A DNA stretch of 64,000 nt from contig OZ022256.1 in NCBI GenBank assembly GCA_963978905.1, positions 4,261,501 to 4,325,500 on the forward strand, read 5' to 3'. The notes below the pieces were generated by a model. That model ran no database searches. It was not told where the DNA came from and saw only the letters and a list, made by a program, of their open reading frames with translations. The stretch is from Trichostrongylus colubriformis. Its lineage: Eukaryota; Nematoda; Chromadorea; Rhabditida; Trichostrongylidae. The position numbers and the translations under genes were made by a program. Positions 25,101 through 32,800 of the stretch are shown piece by piece. How positions within the stretch are numbered: the first letter of the stretch is position 1; every line of letters begins with the position of its first letter.

Positions 25101-27139
25101 CTTCCTCTTGTTTCGGACCCCCTTCCGGTTCCTTTAAGCGGACCTGGTTATCTCGGATTCCATTGTCGACGTCATTGCACACCGTAGCGGTACATTCTGA
25201 ATGATTACCCAAGGAACTACATACTTCTCCAAGAAGGTAAGTCGACTTATCTGGAATCTCGCGAGTTGTGCCCTTAGCTCATACCACCCCTTGCTACATC
25301 TAATGGTATTCCTTTCTTGGACTTTCTCTCGTAAAGGACCATTAAACCACTTTTCACAGTCGGCGATTCAGAGGGCAGGTGGTTAGATGGAAACAAAAAG
25401 ATACGTATCGATTAGGCGATCAGGATATCAGATGGTCGTGCCCCACTTAGGATTATTAGGATTGAAAGGTGCCTTTTCTTTCTGTCTAAAGCCGCCTCCA
25501 TACTCCGTGGTGTGTACGGCAGGGCGTGGCTGCGTGTCTCTGCGTCCCCGCCTATGCCACCCTGCCTCATTGCCTGCGTCGTCTCTGCACCTCCCTCCCG
25601 CCACTCTGCCTCGCTCTGTGTAAACGCATCCACGCCCTGCCGGCGTTGAGTATGAAGTATTTCATCTTTTCGCCTGATCACTTGGAACGCAAACACTGAA
25701 CAATGTTAAGGCTGAGGTTACACCTTGCGATTCGAGCGCACGATCGAATTATCGCAAAATTGCAAACCGCGACGCGCGCTGCAGTAGTTGCGCGCGCACT
25801 ACCCAGCTTTTGAATGCTTCGGTGCATCGGTGTACTGTGCATCGATTTTTTCATCGATTCGTTTGTGACTGCGCGTTCCTGTTTGTTTGTTGTTTCACAT
25901 AGCGTGTTTTCGCTTCAGAACCATCTCTTCGTTTCGTCTTGAGAGCTCCGTAGCTAGAGCGATAAGTGTCAGGTTTAGTACCGGTAGTGCGCGCGCAACT
26001 ACTGTAGCGTGCGTCGCGGTCTGCAGTTTTGCGATAATTCGATCGTGCGTACCGTGCGGGTCGCCCGGAGCCTCCGGTCCGCACGGTCCGCACGAATCGC
26101 AAGGTATAACCTCAGCCCGACTCTTCCCAGTTTTCGCGCCAATTCCATGAGCATCAGCGCGTCATGTTTGTAATCCGTTTTGCAACTGCGGTCGGAACAA
26201 TCATATTACGTCAGTAGCTGCACGATCAGTCATTTGAAATGTCTTTGTTGTAATGATTCACTTGTGTTGCTTTATTGAACAATCCCATTGATTCGTTTCA
26301 TTGTCGTTCCTATTACCATTTCTTGTAATCACGTGAATGTGGCGATTCACATCCATTAACTAATTCGATTCCAATTCTAATAGTTTCGGGAAAAGTTTGG
26401 TACCTGCCATCTGTATCAGCTGGTGATTTGTCAAATATTTGTACCACATATACGCATGGACAATACGGATGACCACCTCCTGAAATCACTTACTAGATGT
26501 TGGATTAACTTTGATGCTATCATAGTTGGGAGGGGGAATCACGTTTTCTTCCCTCACTCTATGCTCGACATTCTGTAATAGTAAGTTTGGTCACTTTCAA
26601 GTTGGTCAAACTTCAGTTTGGTCAAATTGTGCATACCTAATTCTTATTGAAGAAGGTGAAAATATCTCATCATCAAAGCTTAGGCAAAAAGTCTAGGCAA
26701 GAAATAGCGCCCGACGCAGTTGCTGTCCCCCCCCCCCCCTCGTTCCAAAGACAGCACTATAACTTCCTTGGATAACGGCTATAGTTCCGGTAGTTGCTTT
26801 CAAACTTTTCATTGAGCACTTGAAATCTCAAATCAGAAAAGAATAAGTCATGATTTTTCTCTCCTACATGGTTACGATTTAATAGAAGAACGTTCAAACA
26901 TGAATTCAGGCTATTCTAGCAATTACTTGCTCTACTGGTATTAGTGTTTACCGTACTATTAAAGAACATCTTGTGACTGTTATAACTATAATTACAACGT
27001 CTTATCAACCAGAAACTGTCGAATCACCCATCTATTCTGAAATTTGCTTACCTATTGAAATGCCGACCAATCCCTTTTCATCTTTTGTGATCTCGATTGT
27101 TTCCGATTGAATTCGCATTCCCATACGATCTTCCTCCAT
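4153..27139 (-). CDS. pick-1: PICK1 orthologue: PDZ and BAR domain trafficking adaptor
   Basis: Twelve minus-strand exons, all in phase, give 410 residues (human PICK1 is 415): 27139-27052, 26479-26404, 12940-12835, 12089-12012, 11957-11868, 11134-11041, 10660-10554, 10449-10358, 6321-6193, 4855-4761, 4495-4377, 4311-4153. Seen: PDZ at about 14-98 with ligand loop LVGISIG (24-30), the CPC motif at 36-38, and GDEVVAVNG; BAR/AH at about 130-345 with SADALGLSRAILCND, IPDTQLTLKKYLDVKYEYLS, LRCRQETRQKFVQMR and ELLDQKH. Family role: PDZ binds receptor and transporter tails, BAR binds curved membranes, acting in endosomal trafficking. The long acidic C-terminus of human PICK1 is absent; this one ends SEINLIDIN. 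Start: the ATG at 27139 lies 15 nt after a TTGCAG. The weakest join is intron 11 (acceptor TTTTGAG). Intron 2 is 13.5 kb because of an LTR retrotransposon; intron 8 holds a minisatellite. Confidence 0.93.
4530..4740. repeat. MITE family A fragments in pick-1 intron 10
   Basis: About 4536-4580 carries CCGGCGCAAGTGCCGCAAAGCATGAACGCAGCC (two half-sites) and about 4700-4740 carries AAGGCCGCGTTCATACTTTG. They look like two ends with unrelated sequence between them. The second reaches within 25 bp of the exon 10 donor. Confidence 0.5.
4970..6192. other. pick-1 intron 9, no further gene seen
   Basis: Between exon 9 and exon 10 of pick-1 there are only short unsupported ORFs. A block at about 5034-5075 (CGTCCGGTGTGCGACACGAT) recurs in diverged, partly inverted form near 52955-53105, so it is a dispersed repeat. 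A direct duplication GGCGGAGTCCAGCACTGGAA occurs at about 5907 and 5938. Confidence 0.45.
6361..7980 (+). mobile_element. Head/tail dispersed element, copy A (core = 268-bp satellite)
   Basis: The head CCAGTTGGCGGGCGCACACT includes a hairpin (GCGCACA-CTAC-TGTGCGC). The tail GACAGACGGAGGGACAGACG is followed by GCGCTTTATATATAGTA. The same head and tail bound two other elements (48929-49912 and 50654-52318), which is why I treat 6361-7980 as one unit. The class is unclear: the hairpin and satellite core would suit a Helitron/Helentron relative, while the GACAGACGGACAGA tail is seen on some non-LTR elements. No transposase or reverse transcriptase is present, so it is non-autonomous. It lies in pick-1 intron 8. 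Confidence 0.55.
6475..7930 (+). repeat. 268-bp minisatellite, about 5.5 units
   Basis: GGGCGGAGCTTAACTTGGTC recurs at about 6743, 7011, 7279 and 7547, with diverged units at about 6475 and 7815. The central units are nearly identical; the outer ones are diverged, as expected from unequal crossing-over in the middle of an array. 268 is not a multiple of three, so the repeated ~100-codon ORFs on both strands rotate frame and are not genes. GCTCCGCCCAC boxes repeat throughout. Confidence 0.9.
8288..9402. repeat. Inverted-repeat element in pick-1 intron 8
   Basis: The arm at about 8290-8389 (GAGTGGCGAGAGTGAGAGTG ... ACGCCCTATCAAGCGCTCCGGA) is the reverse complement of about 9270-9400 (TTTCGGAGCGCCTTATAGGG ... 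CACTCTCACTCTGCC). The 870 bp between them are AT-rich, with no ORF worth calling. The right arm has expanded into a short ACTCTCACTCTGCCACAC tandem. The palindromic arms suggest a foldback DNA transposon. Confidence 0.6.
9436..10290. repeat. Second inverted-repeat pair, adjoining the first
   Basis: GGCTCGTCCGGGCTGGCACG at about 9459 is matched in reverse by CGTGCCAGCCCGGACGAGCC at about 10235; similarity runs about 85 bp on each side. The ORFs at 9308-9550 (+) and 10066-10290 (-) are the two arms read in opposite directions. It ends about 70 bp from the pick-1 exon 8 donor. Confidence 0.6.
11234..11566. repeat. Two adjacent MITE family A copies in pick-1 intron 5
   Basis: Copy 1 (about 11234-11365) and copy 2 (11387-11566) both start TTAGGCCGCGTT. 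Copy 2 is nearly full length, ends TATGAACGCAGTCTTA, and has TTA at each outer edge, consistent with a 3-bp target duplication. The 133-codon ORF across both is an artefact. Confidence 0.75.
12404..12500. repeat. Near-perfect 97-bp palindrome related to MITE family A
   Basis: Left arm TTAGGCCGCTTCCATACTTT ... CACGCGCGTG is followed by a 7-nt loop CCTGCGT and the exact reverse complement, apart from one base next to the end (TTAG versus TTAA). Arms are 45 nt. It would fold into a very stable hairpin in DNA or in pre-mRNA of pick-1 intron 3. The outer TIR matches family A but the middle is GC-rich and different. Confidence 0.9.
13081..13209. repeat. MITE family A copy in pick-1 intron 2
   Basis: Starts TTAGGCCGTCATAGTATGCG and ends CGCAGAGTATGAAGGCGGCC, with the GGCGAGGCAGAGTGGCAC core. 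It is one of the shorter copies. Confidence 0.7.
13736..14034 (+). repeat. 5' LTR
   Basis: 299 bp, starting TGTCAGGTGTCAGCTCC and ending CCTATTATCTGATA. About 220 bp at the 5' side are identical to the 3' LTR; eight mismatches all fall in the last ~75 bp. AATAAATATATATAG at 13939-13953 could act as polyadenylation or TATA signal. Confidence 0.95.
14035..14050 (+). promoter_or_regulatory. Probable primer-binding site
   Basis: TGGAGGACCCAGGGAG follows the LTR end directly. A TGG start is what complementarity to a tRNA CCA end requires. I cannot assign the tRNA by eye. Confidence 0.6.
14051..18140 (+). other. Long non-coding leader of the LTR element with diverged repeats
   Basis: Four kilobases without a credible ORF. 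Between about 15980 and 16685 a motif like ACATGGCGCAATCC recurs about every 125-150 bp (near 15980, 16130, 16266, 16410, 16533, 16671), so this part is an old tandem array. It may be decayed gag or a captured satellite; no capsid or zinc-knuckle motif was seen. A direct 31-bp duplication (TAATAGTTTTGACACCTAAA...) occurs at about 14248 and 14288. Confidence 0.5.
18141..19283 (+). pseudogene. ORF1 region of the LTR element, frame-shifted, with a membrane helix
   Basis: Three overlapping open frames (18141-18425, 18446-18889, 18741-19109) read like one broken protein. Around 18650-18780 it has a helical, heptad-like stretch. In the next frame, 18789-18860 encodes a strongly hydrophobic segment of about 24 residues after a basic patch. 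This is not typical of Gag. It could be a membrane-anchored Gag or a displaced envelope-like ORF. No zinc knuckle was found. Confidence 0.5.
19284..19631 (+). pseudogene. Retroelement aspartic protease
   Basis: Contains VLTDTGSAISLVS, with the catalytic DTGS at 19386-19397, and a later hydrophobic-Gly segment (FILGNDAI) typical of retropepsins. The frame stops at 19629 and must be linked to reverse transcriptase across further breaks. Confidence 0.8.
20340..21170 (+). pseudogene. Retroelement reverse transcriptase
   Basis: Family motifs in order: FAVDYRRVNAIT, SVLDFKSGFFQIPL, TAFSSFMGLYHF, then YIDD at 20795-20806, and KCSFFQTEVQYLGV. A frameshift falls just before YIDD (the upstream frame stops at 20802) and another before FAVDYR. 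Catalytic aspartates are still recognisable, but the enzyme is not encoded as one frame. Confidence 0.88.
21171..21640 (+). pseudogene. Retroelement RNase H
   Basis: IIHTDASTLGLGAFLFEQ, YYSRSLNKHEKNYAV and ITDHARLKSL are the standard Ty3/gypsy RNase H blocks, with the first Asp in HTDAS. The frame is offset from RT by a break near 21170. Confidence 0.85.
21690..22769 (+). pseudogene. Retroelement integrase with GPY/F module
   Basis: The CLICQEVK pair of the HHCC zinc finger lies at about 21930. IFSDRSSDYYSEMF marks the second catalytic Asp region, and YNHKANGQAERS holds the catalytic Glu region, all in different frames. The C-terminal frame 22398-22769 has IQWKGPYTLGQI, the GPY/F module, with GPY at 22653-22661. 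Several shifts and stops lie between. Confidence 0.82.
22770..23794 (+). other. 3' untranslated part of the LTR element
   Basis: About 1 kb after integrase with no recognisable gene; the ORFs at 23069-23344 and 23365-23604 lack family features. No envelope-like ORF is found here, its usual place. Confidence 0.5.
23795..23806 (+). promoter_or_regulatory. Probable polypurine tract
   Basis: AAGGAATGGAGA abuts the TG of the 3' LTR, the position expected for plus-strand priming. Confidence 0.6.
23807..24105 (+). repeat. 3' LTR
   Basis: 299 bp, about 97% identical to the 5' LTR. Mismatches are confined to the last 75 bp (for example CATCCTATAAACC against CATCGTATACCCC, and GTGATAGGCCTCGCGAA against GTAATAGACGTCATGAA). 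It is followed by GTAG, the target duplication. Confidence 0.95.
24265..24677. repeat. MITE family C copy (TTAAAGGCACCATTAGGGG ends)
   Basis: 413 bp with TIRs TTAAAGGCACCATTAGGGG and CCTAACGGTGTCTTTAA. Internal landmarks are CTTCTACTTCAGAAGGGGTC, GCATAAAAAAAACGCGACTT and CGCCGTTTTATGTCGTTC. The same element occurs at 34477-34867, 42349-42752, about 52783-53430 and about 54150-54518. TTAA edges suggest TTAA target preference. Confidence 0.85.
25486..25660. repeat. MITE family A copy in pick-1 intron 2, inverted orientation
   Basis: Reads AAAGCCGCCTCCATACTCCG at one end and CGGCGTTGAGTATGAAG at the other, with GTCTCTGCGTCCCCGCCTAT inside, the reverse of the GAGACGCAGAGAC block of other copies. 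Confidence 0.75.
25710..26117. repeat. Foldback/MITE with ~100-bp inverted arms
   Basis: Left end GGCTGAGGTTACACCTTGCG matches right end CGCAAGGTATAACCTCAGCC in reverse, and the arms continue through GATCGAATTATCGCAAAA ... GTAGTTGCGCGCGCACTA. The right arm carries an extra GC-rich insert at about 26052-26092. It lies about 290 bp from the acceptor side of pick-1 exon 2. Confidence 0.8.
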
Positions 27140-27154
27140 CGTTCGACGTGTTCA

Positions 27155-27160
27155 CTGCAA
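27155..27160 (-). promoter_or_regulatory. Possible SL trans-splice acceptor of pick-1
   Basis: On the minus strand TTGCAG ends 15 nt before the pick-1 ATG. In nematodes this is the layout expected of a spliced-leader site, but an ordinary acceptor of an unseen 5' exon is equally possible. Confidence 0.4.
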
Positions 27161-29831
27161 TTGATCGATCACATCGAGGAGTTCTATAGGTTTGGGTCGT
27201 TTCACTTATGATATTGGTTTATCAATAAAAAGCGCGGGTTAAATAAGGCCGGGGGGAGGGGGGGGGGGGGGTTGCAGAGACGCAACTTTGGTCGACATCG
27301 AAGCTCCTGTCCCTCTCTGGGCTTTGGCTGGAATTCATATCTCCTCCTCTTGCGTAAAAAGCAACTGCCATAGCATATGTAAACATATAACTTGGCTGAC
27401 TATGATTCCTTCTATCCCGTATAAGATGCTATTACCTACTTAACCAACTCTACTCTCTTCTTTCCGGCAAAAGTTGCTATTACCTTCGCCAGCGGCTAGA
27501 ACATGTCCACATATTTAAACAACAAACAACTGTTGAGGTCTTCTACTATTGTTCCGGAATTTGGGAAACCTCTTTCTCAACTACTTCGCCTCATCTTGTT
27601 TGATACTGCAGTTTTTGTTCTTCCCTTTGCAGTAACAAACAGATGTCAATGTGCACCGTGTAGTGCAATTAAACAAATAAATATATCACATTTTTTTTGG
27701 CCTGAGCCTAGGGACAGGAAGGAGCTTTGTGGTTGGTTAAAATTTCGGGTCTCCCCCCACTTAATGACCCAAAAGCGCTTCTTGCCAGGTATTTATCTTG
27801 TTTAAATCGATAGGAAGTGAAGATATGGGGAGCGTAAAGTAGCCGAATGCCCATTAGTTGAAGAGGTTTTTATGATGATTTATTGTATGCCATTCACACT
27901 CGACAATTTTGTTGTCTGGGATATTTTCACAAAATGCCCTCGCAACACTAATGAAAGCTCTTTTTCCAACTCACTGTTGGTGTTGGGTCGAACGGCACAC
28001 GAGCTTTGGACCTTAGTTTGGTTAACCTGACATAACTATTTGATGTTTTTGGTTATCAGATGTTTTCCACTTTGGAACATTGACGTTCGTCGTCATAGCA
28101 CCTGACGCACAATCAGCTGATTTTAGACGGTACGCAAACAACGTGAAATTGTGGGTGATGCAGTGTACTAAGTACAACGTATAGAAAAAGTGGAATATGT
28201 AACTCACCATTAGTAGCCTATGTAAGCTTGAGACGTCCAGTTAAGGGAACTTGGCCCGTGAATAGGCGGCGCCGTCGTCGGTTGGAGTGCCTCCCTCCCG
28301 ATGAGCTTATCGATTCACCGAACCCGGGGCTCCGTCGAGGCAGCTTCGCTGCTTTTTATTTTGCGTGTGAATTTTTTTGCTATATAGTTTATTTTCTGCA
28401 CAGCTATATCTTTTGTTCTTAAGTAAAAACTTAACTTTGTTTATATCCAACACTCAATCGACCATAATCTTGAAATTTCCTTTTTCTACTCTTCCATGTA
28501 TACTTTTTTATTCATTGCGCCCCTTCTTTTGTTGGATTCACTCTTCATTTTCTGAATTTTATTTTTGCCATTCTGGTTTCTGCTTCTTTTTCTTCAAGAG
28601 TAGAAAAGATGTTTTCTGGTTCCTCGACTTGTTGTATTTGAAGAGCCTGAAAGGGTTGTTAAGAGCAAAGACCATTAGCAGTACTGGCACTTGTTTGCGC
28701 AGATGGGTGGGGTGCAAAGTTTTCGTTCCGCCACTCGTCATCGACTTCCTGCGATAGCAGTTTACACTGATTTGCATCACTTTATCTTTTTATCATCAAT
28801 CCTTTTCCTTTCGTTTCTGAACATTGTCTTTTTCTCACATGCTTCGTCACAGGAGTTGACATTTTCATTGGTATATTTCTTTGTCATGATGTTATCGATT
28901 GGATGTTCTATCGACTGGCAAATATCGATAGTTCGCTTCAGTTATTTTGGTGTACATTCATCCACTTCACCTGTGTCATGCGAATGAATAGTGACGCAAG
29001 CTTTTTCGGCATTGTAACTTTTTTCTTCCGGTCCATCCTATCCCGAAGACTCATTGTGATCTGAACATCAAATTTTGGCACTCTGAAATGGGAAGAGGCA
29101 TTATAAGCCGAAGCATAAAATTTTGCCTATCAGCAAATTAAGTTCGTAAGGGTGGTGGACGACAAGCCGGAGGCGGATGGGCCGTACCATCTTCCTGCCC
29201 TGTATCTACAGCGCCCCAATTCATGGAAAAGATATGAAAGCTCTTCTAAACAGAAGCTTCAAGCAGAGTTTCGACCGTCGAACTCCCTCTTTTGAAGTAA
29301 CAGTGAAGCTTCCGTTTTTTATCGTTTGTTGATTTACTTGTTTTTTCTCGGATTATTCTGTGACCGTGCTGCCCATGATAACACAGCAAAATAATAAATT
29401 TCTGGGTCGTACCACTTTTTTCTTGAATGCAGTTCGATAAACGGTTCAAGATTCGTGGCAGAACGTGATGCAACGTTCTTTTTTTTTTTTTATTTGATTA
29501 GATCGACGTGTGTATTTAAACGATTATATTTGCATGGAGTGCTATTTTGGTCAAAAATCAGCGTTTAGAAGATTCATGTCACTGGGGTTCCAGACATCAT
29601 ACACCAGGAACGACTTGTTGTTGTTCATTTTGTTTCGTGCGAAGAGCTGATCTGTGATGTGCTGCAATCGATCTTTTTTCAGTTGTAATTATGTGAGCGG
29701 GTTCGCTTGTTGCTTGAATTTCTTTTGGTTCGTGAGAGTTCATTTGGAATTTCTGTACTGGAGTTTTTATGATTGCGACATTATCTTGATCATCCGATTC
29801 GTTCATAAGTTCATCGGTTTGTAAATCCAAG

Positions 29832-29840
29832 CTTTGTAGG
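29832..29840 (+). promoter_or_regulatory. Possible SL trans-splice acceptor of drp-1
   Basis: CTTTGTAG ends one base before the drp-1 ATG at 29841. A leader this short is typical of spliced-leader addition in nematodes. Confidence 0.5.
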
Positions 29841-32800
29841 ATGGAATCTCTTATACCAGTCGTGAATAAATTACAAGATGTTTTTGCGACGCTGGGACGT
29901 CGAGAAGATCAGATACAATTACCGCAGATTGTTGTTATTGGTTCACAGGTTAGCCATTACTTTCTTTCCCAGTGAAGTGTTCCTCATACGGGGAAGTAAG
30001 CCGCGGTATGTTTAGCCAGCATGAAGATAGAAGTAGGCCTTGCTGGAGAAAATGGGCATCTACGGATCCGTGGTTTTGGAAATTTAGCATCAAGCGCTAG
30101 ATACCTATAAAAGTTAAAGGATATGTATCACCAATCGCTGAATATTCCAAATCACGCATCAGGTGCTTTGCCGATCATCGAAATATCCGAAACGCTTGCT
30201 ATGAACTCGGCCTAATGAAGTTTTCTGCTGCATATTTAGTGATCACTGAACATCTTTTTTTTTAGAGTGCAGGAAAAAGTTCGGTATTAGAGAATCTGGT
30301 GGGCAGAGATTTTTTACCCCGTGGAACAGGTATCGTGACAAGAAGGCCGCTTATACTCCATCTTTCCCATGTTCCTGCTGATGATGAGTTCAGACGAAGG
30401 AAACCTGACGGTACGTTGAAATTTAAGAGTGTTGAAATCATTTTGTCTTTACTAATCTTTTTTTCAGGGTCTTTAATAACAGATGATTGGGCAATGTTTG
30501 AGCACACTGGTAGCAAGATATTCACAGATTTTTCTTTGGTTCGTAAAGAAATAGAAGATGAAACTGAAAGGCTGACTGGTACAAATAAGGTTATCATAAA
30601 CTTTTCGAAATTCTTGAATTTTTTTCGTGACTACCGATTGGTGTCCTCAGCTCTTTAATTAATTTATCACAATCTGTTCTAGGGCATTTCTCCTATCCCT
30701 ATTATTCTTCGGATTTACTCGAAAAACGTCGTAAACCTATCACTAGTGGACTTACCTGGAATCACGAAAATTCCCGTTGGAGATCAGCCGCCGAATATCG
30801 AGGTAACCCCTCTTTTCAAAACATTACTTTCATTGACGTTTCATTTCACTTTCTGTTATTGTTAGGATCAAATACGTGAAATGCTGATTACGTACATTTC
30901 CAATCCTTCATCAATCATATTGGCAGTAACTCCGGCAAATCAAGATTTTGCCACATCCGAACCTATAAAAATGGCACGAGAAGTTGATCCCGAGGGTAGT
31001 GCAGTTGCTACAGTTGTGTTTTGATCAATATTGTCCTATTCTGTTTTACATTGTGAATTCAGGTCAGAGAACACTGGCAGTCCTAACGAAATTAGATTTA
31101 ATGGATCAAGGAACAGACGCTATGGATGTTTTAATGGGTAAAATTGTTCCAGTAAAGCTGGGCATCATAGGAGTTGTGAACCGTTCCCAGGTTTGTTCTT
31201 CATAGCCCTTATTTTTTTAGATTCTCGTGGCGTATGTGTAGTACATCTACGACCGCAGTTTGTGTTGTCCAACAATCAAAAGTTGTATTTCCCTTCTTTT
31301 GCGCGTCATACTGCAGCATAACTTAGGTTAACCTAGCTCATAGCTGGCTTTGAAACCGTCGTCATTCCCACTTTCTGAATACCTGAATTTTGCAGGGAAT
31401 ACTCTTTCAGTTTTTTCTCAGTTCTTCGTGGTCGGCGAAGTATAGAATGTGGTTTTGAAAATGCAAATCTTATGGTGAAATGGGAGAAATAGCCACTTTA
31501 TGGGTATTTGTTGTTTTTGTGGGTTAAAGGGTGTCTCAGTAAACCCACACTGTGAAAGTCATTTCCCAGTCATGCATTTGTTTCGAGTTTCCGGTGATAT
31601 TGGTTGGATTTGCACATTTTTAGCAAGCGATCATTGACAATAAACCAATCAATGAAGCTATAAAGGACGAACTTGCTTTCCTCCATCGCAAGTATCCAAC
31701 GCTTGCTAGCAGAAATGGAACTCCTTACCTCGCGAAAAAGCTCAACCTCGTAGGTTTCTTGGGAATATGATTCTATTTTTTTTGTTCTTTCGTGTTATTT
31801 CGTATTTCTGTTCTGCTTATATTTTTGTTATTTCCAGTGGACGCCGCTATATTTTTTGTTCTTTCAAGCGAACAGGTTATATCCATGAACTCTGTCTTTT
31901 TAGCTCCTTATGCATCACATTCGGAATTGCTTACCTGCATTGAAAGCTCGAGTGTCAATCATGCATGCTCAATGTCAAGCTGATCTTCAGGCGTTCGGAG
32001 AACCAGTCGTAAGTTTAATTCGAACATTTTTCAAATTCCGCTATTTTCTGTATTTTCGGATGGTTTTTACCCACTTGTAGGATGATAAAAGTAGGACTCT
32101 TCTTCAAATAATCACAAGATTCGCAACGGCATATACCTCTACAATTGAAGGAACATCACGTAATATTGAAACAACAGAATTGTGCGTTTGTTTTGTTCGC
32201 ACCGCAGTTTCCTCTTCTATTGCATTCTATTGCATTCCTACTTCCAGATGTGGAGGAGCTCGAATCTGCTTCATTTTTCATGAAACGTTTGGTAAATCGC
32301 TAGAGTCAGTCAATCCACTTGAAAATCTTACTCAGATGGACATCTTAACTGCAATAAGGAATGCTACGGTGAGTGCCTAAACCGATTGCCCGAAGATATT
32401 TATGGAACAGAACTGTCACTTTATTATTGATCGTGCTGTTCAGGGTCCTCGTCCAGCTCTCTTTGTTCCGGAAGTGGCATTTGAACTGCTAGTCAAACGT
32501 CAAATTCAACGTTTGGAAGAGCCCAGCTTGAGATGTGTCGAGCTTGTACATGAAGAAATGCAGCGTATGGTTAAACACTGTGGTCTTACTACTCAGGTTA
32601 TTCTAGTCTTTGTCTTTTAAGCTAAAAGTAGACAGTTTCAAGAGAATTCGCTTTCAGCGAAGTGTCTGGTGCTTGCAGAGAGCTCGAAAGGTTCCTTACA
32701 TTATTTTTGCCTCACCAAGCTATTAGAAGGGGATACGTTGAGTCGTTTGGTTTTCTTTCTTGAACATGCAATCGTATTGCGTGATTCGCAGGGTACTTAG

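Larger units (their letters stand above)
27140..29840. promoter_or_regulatory. Head-to-head upstream region of pick-1 and drp-1
   Basis: 2.7 kb separates the two start codons. No third gene is supported. Seen: a G-run at about 27250-27270, a T-rich block at 28360-28620, and a T-run at 29479-29491. Both genes probably take their promoters from here, but no specific element can be named. Confidence 0.45.

Noticed and set aside
29597..29830. 77-codon minus-strand ORF ending just before the drp-1 start
   Set aside because: Polar, low-complexity text with no recognisable domain or splice context; it overlaps the probable drp-1 promoter.
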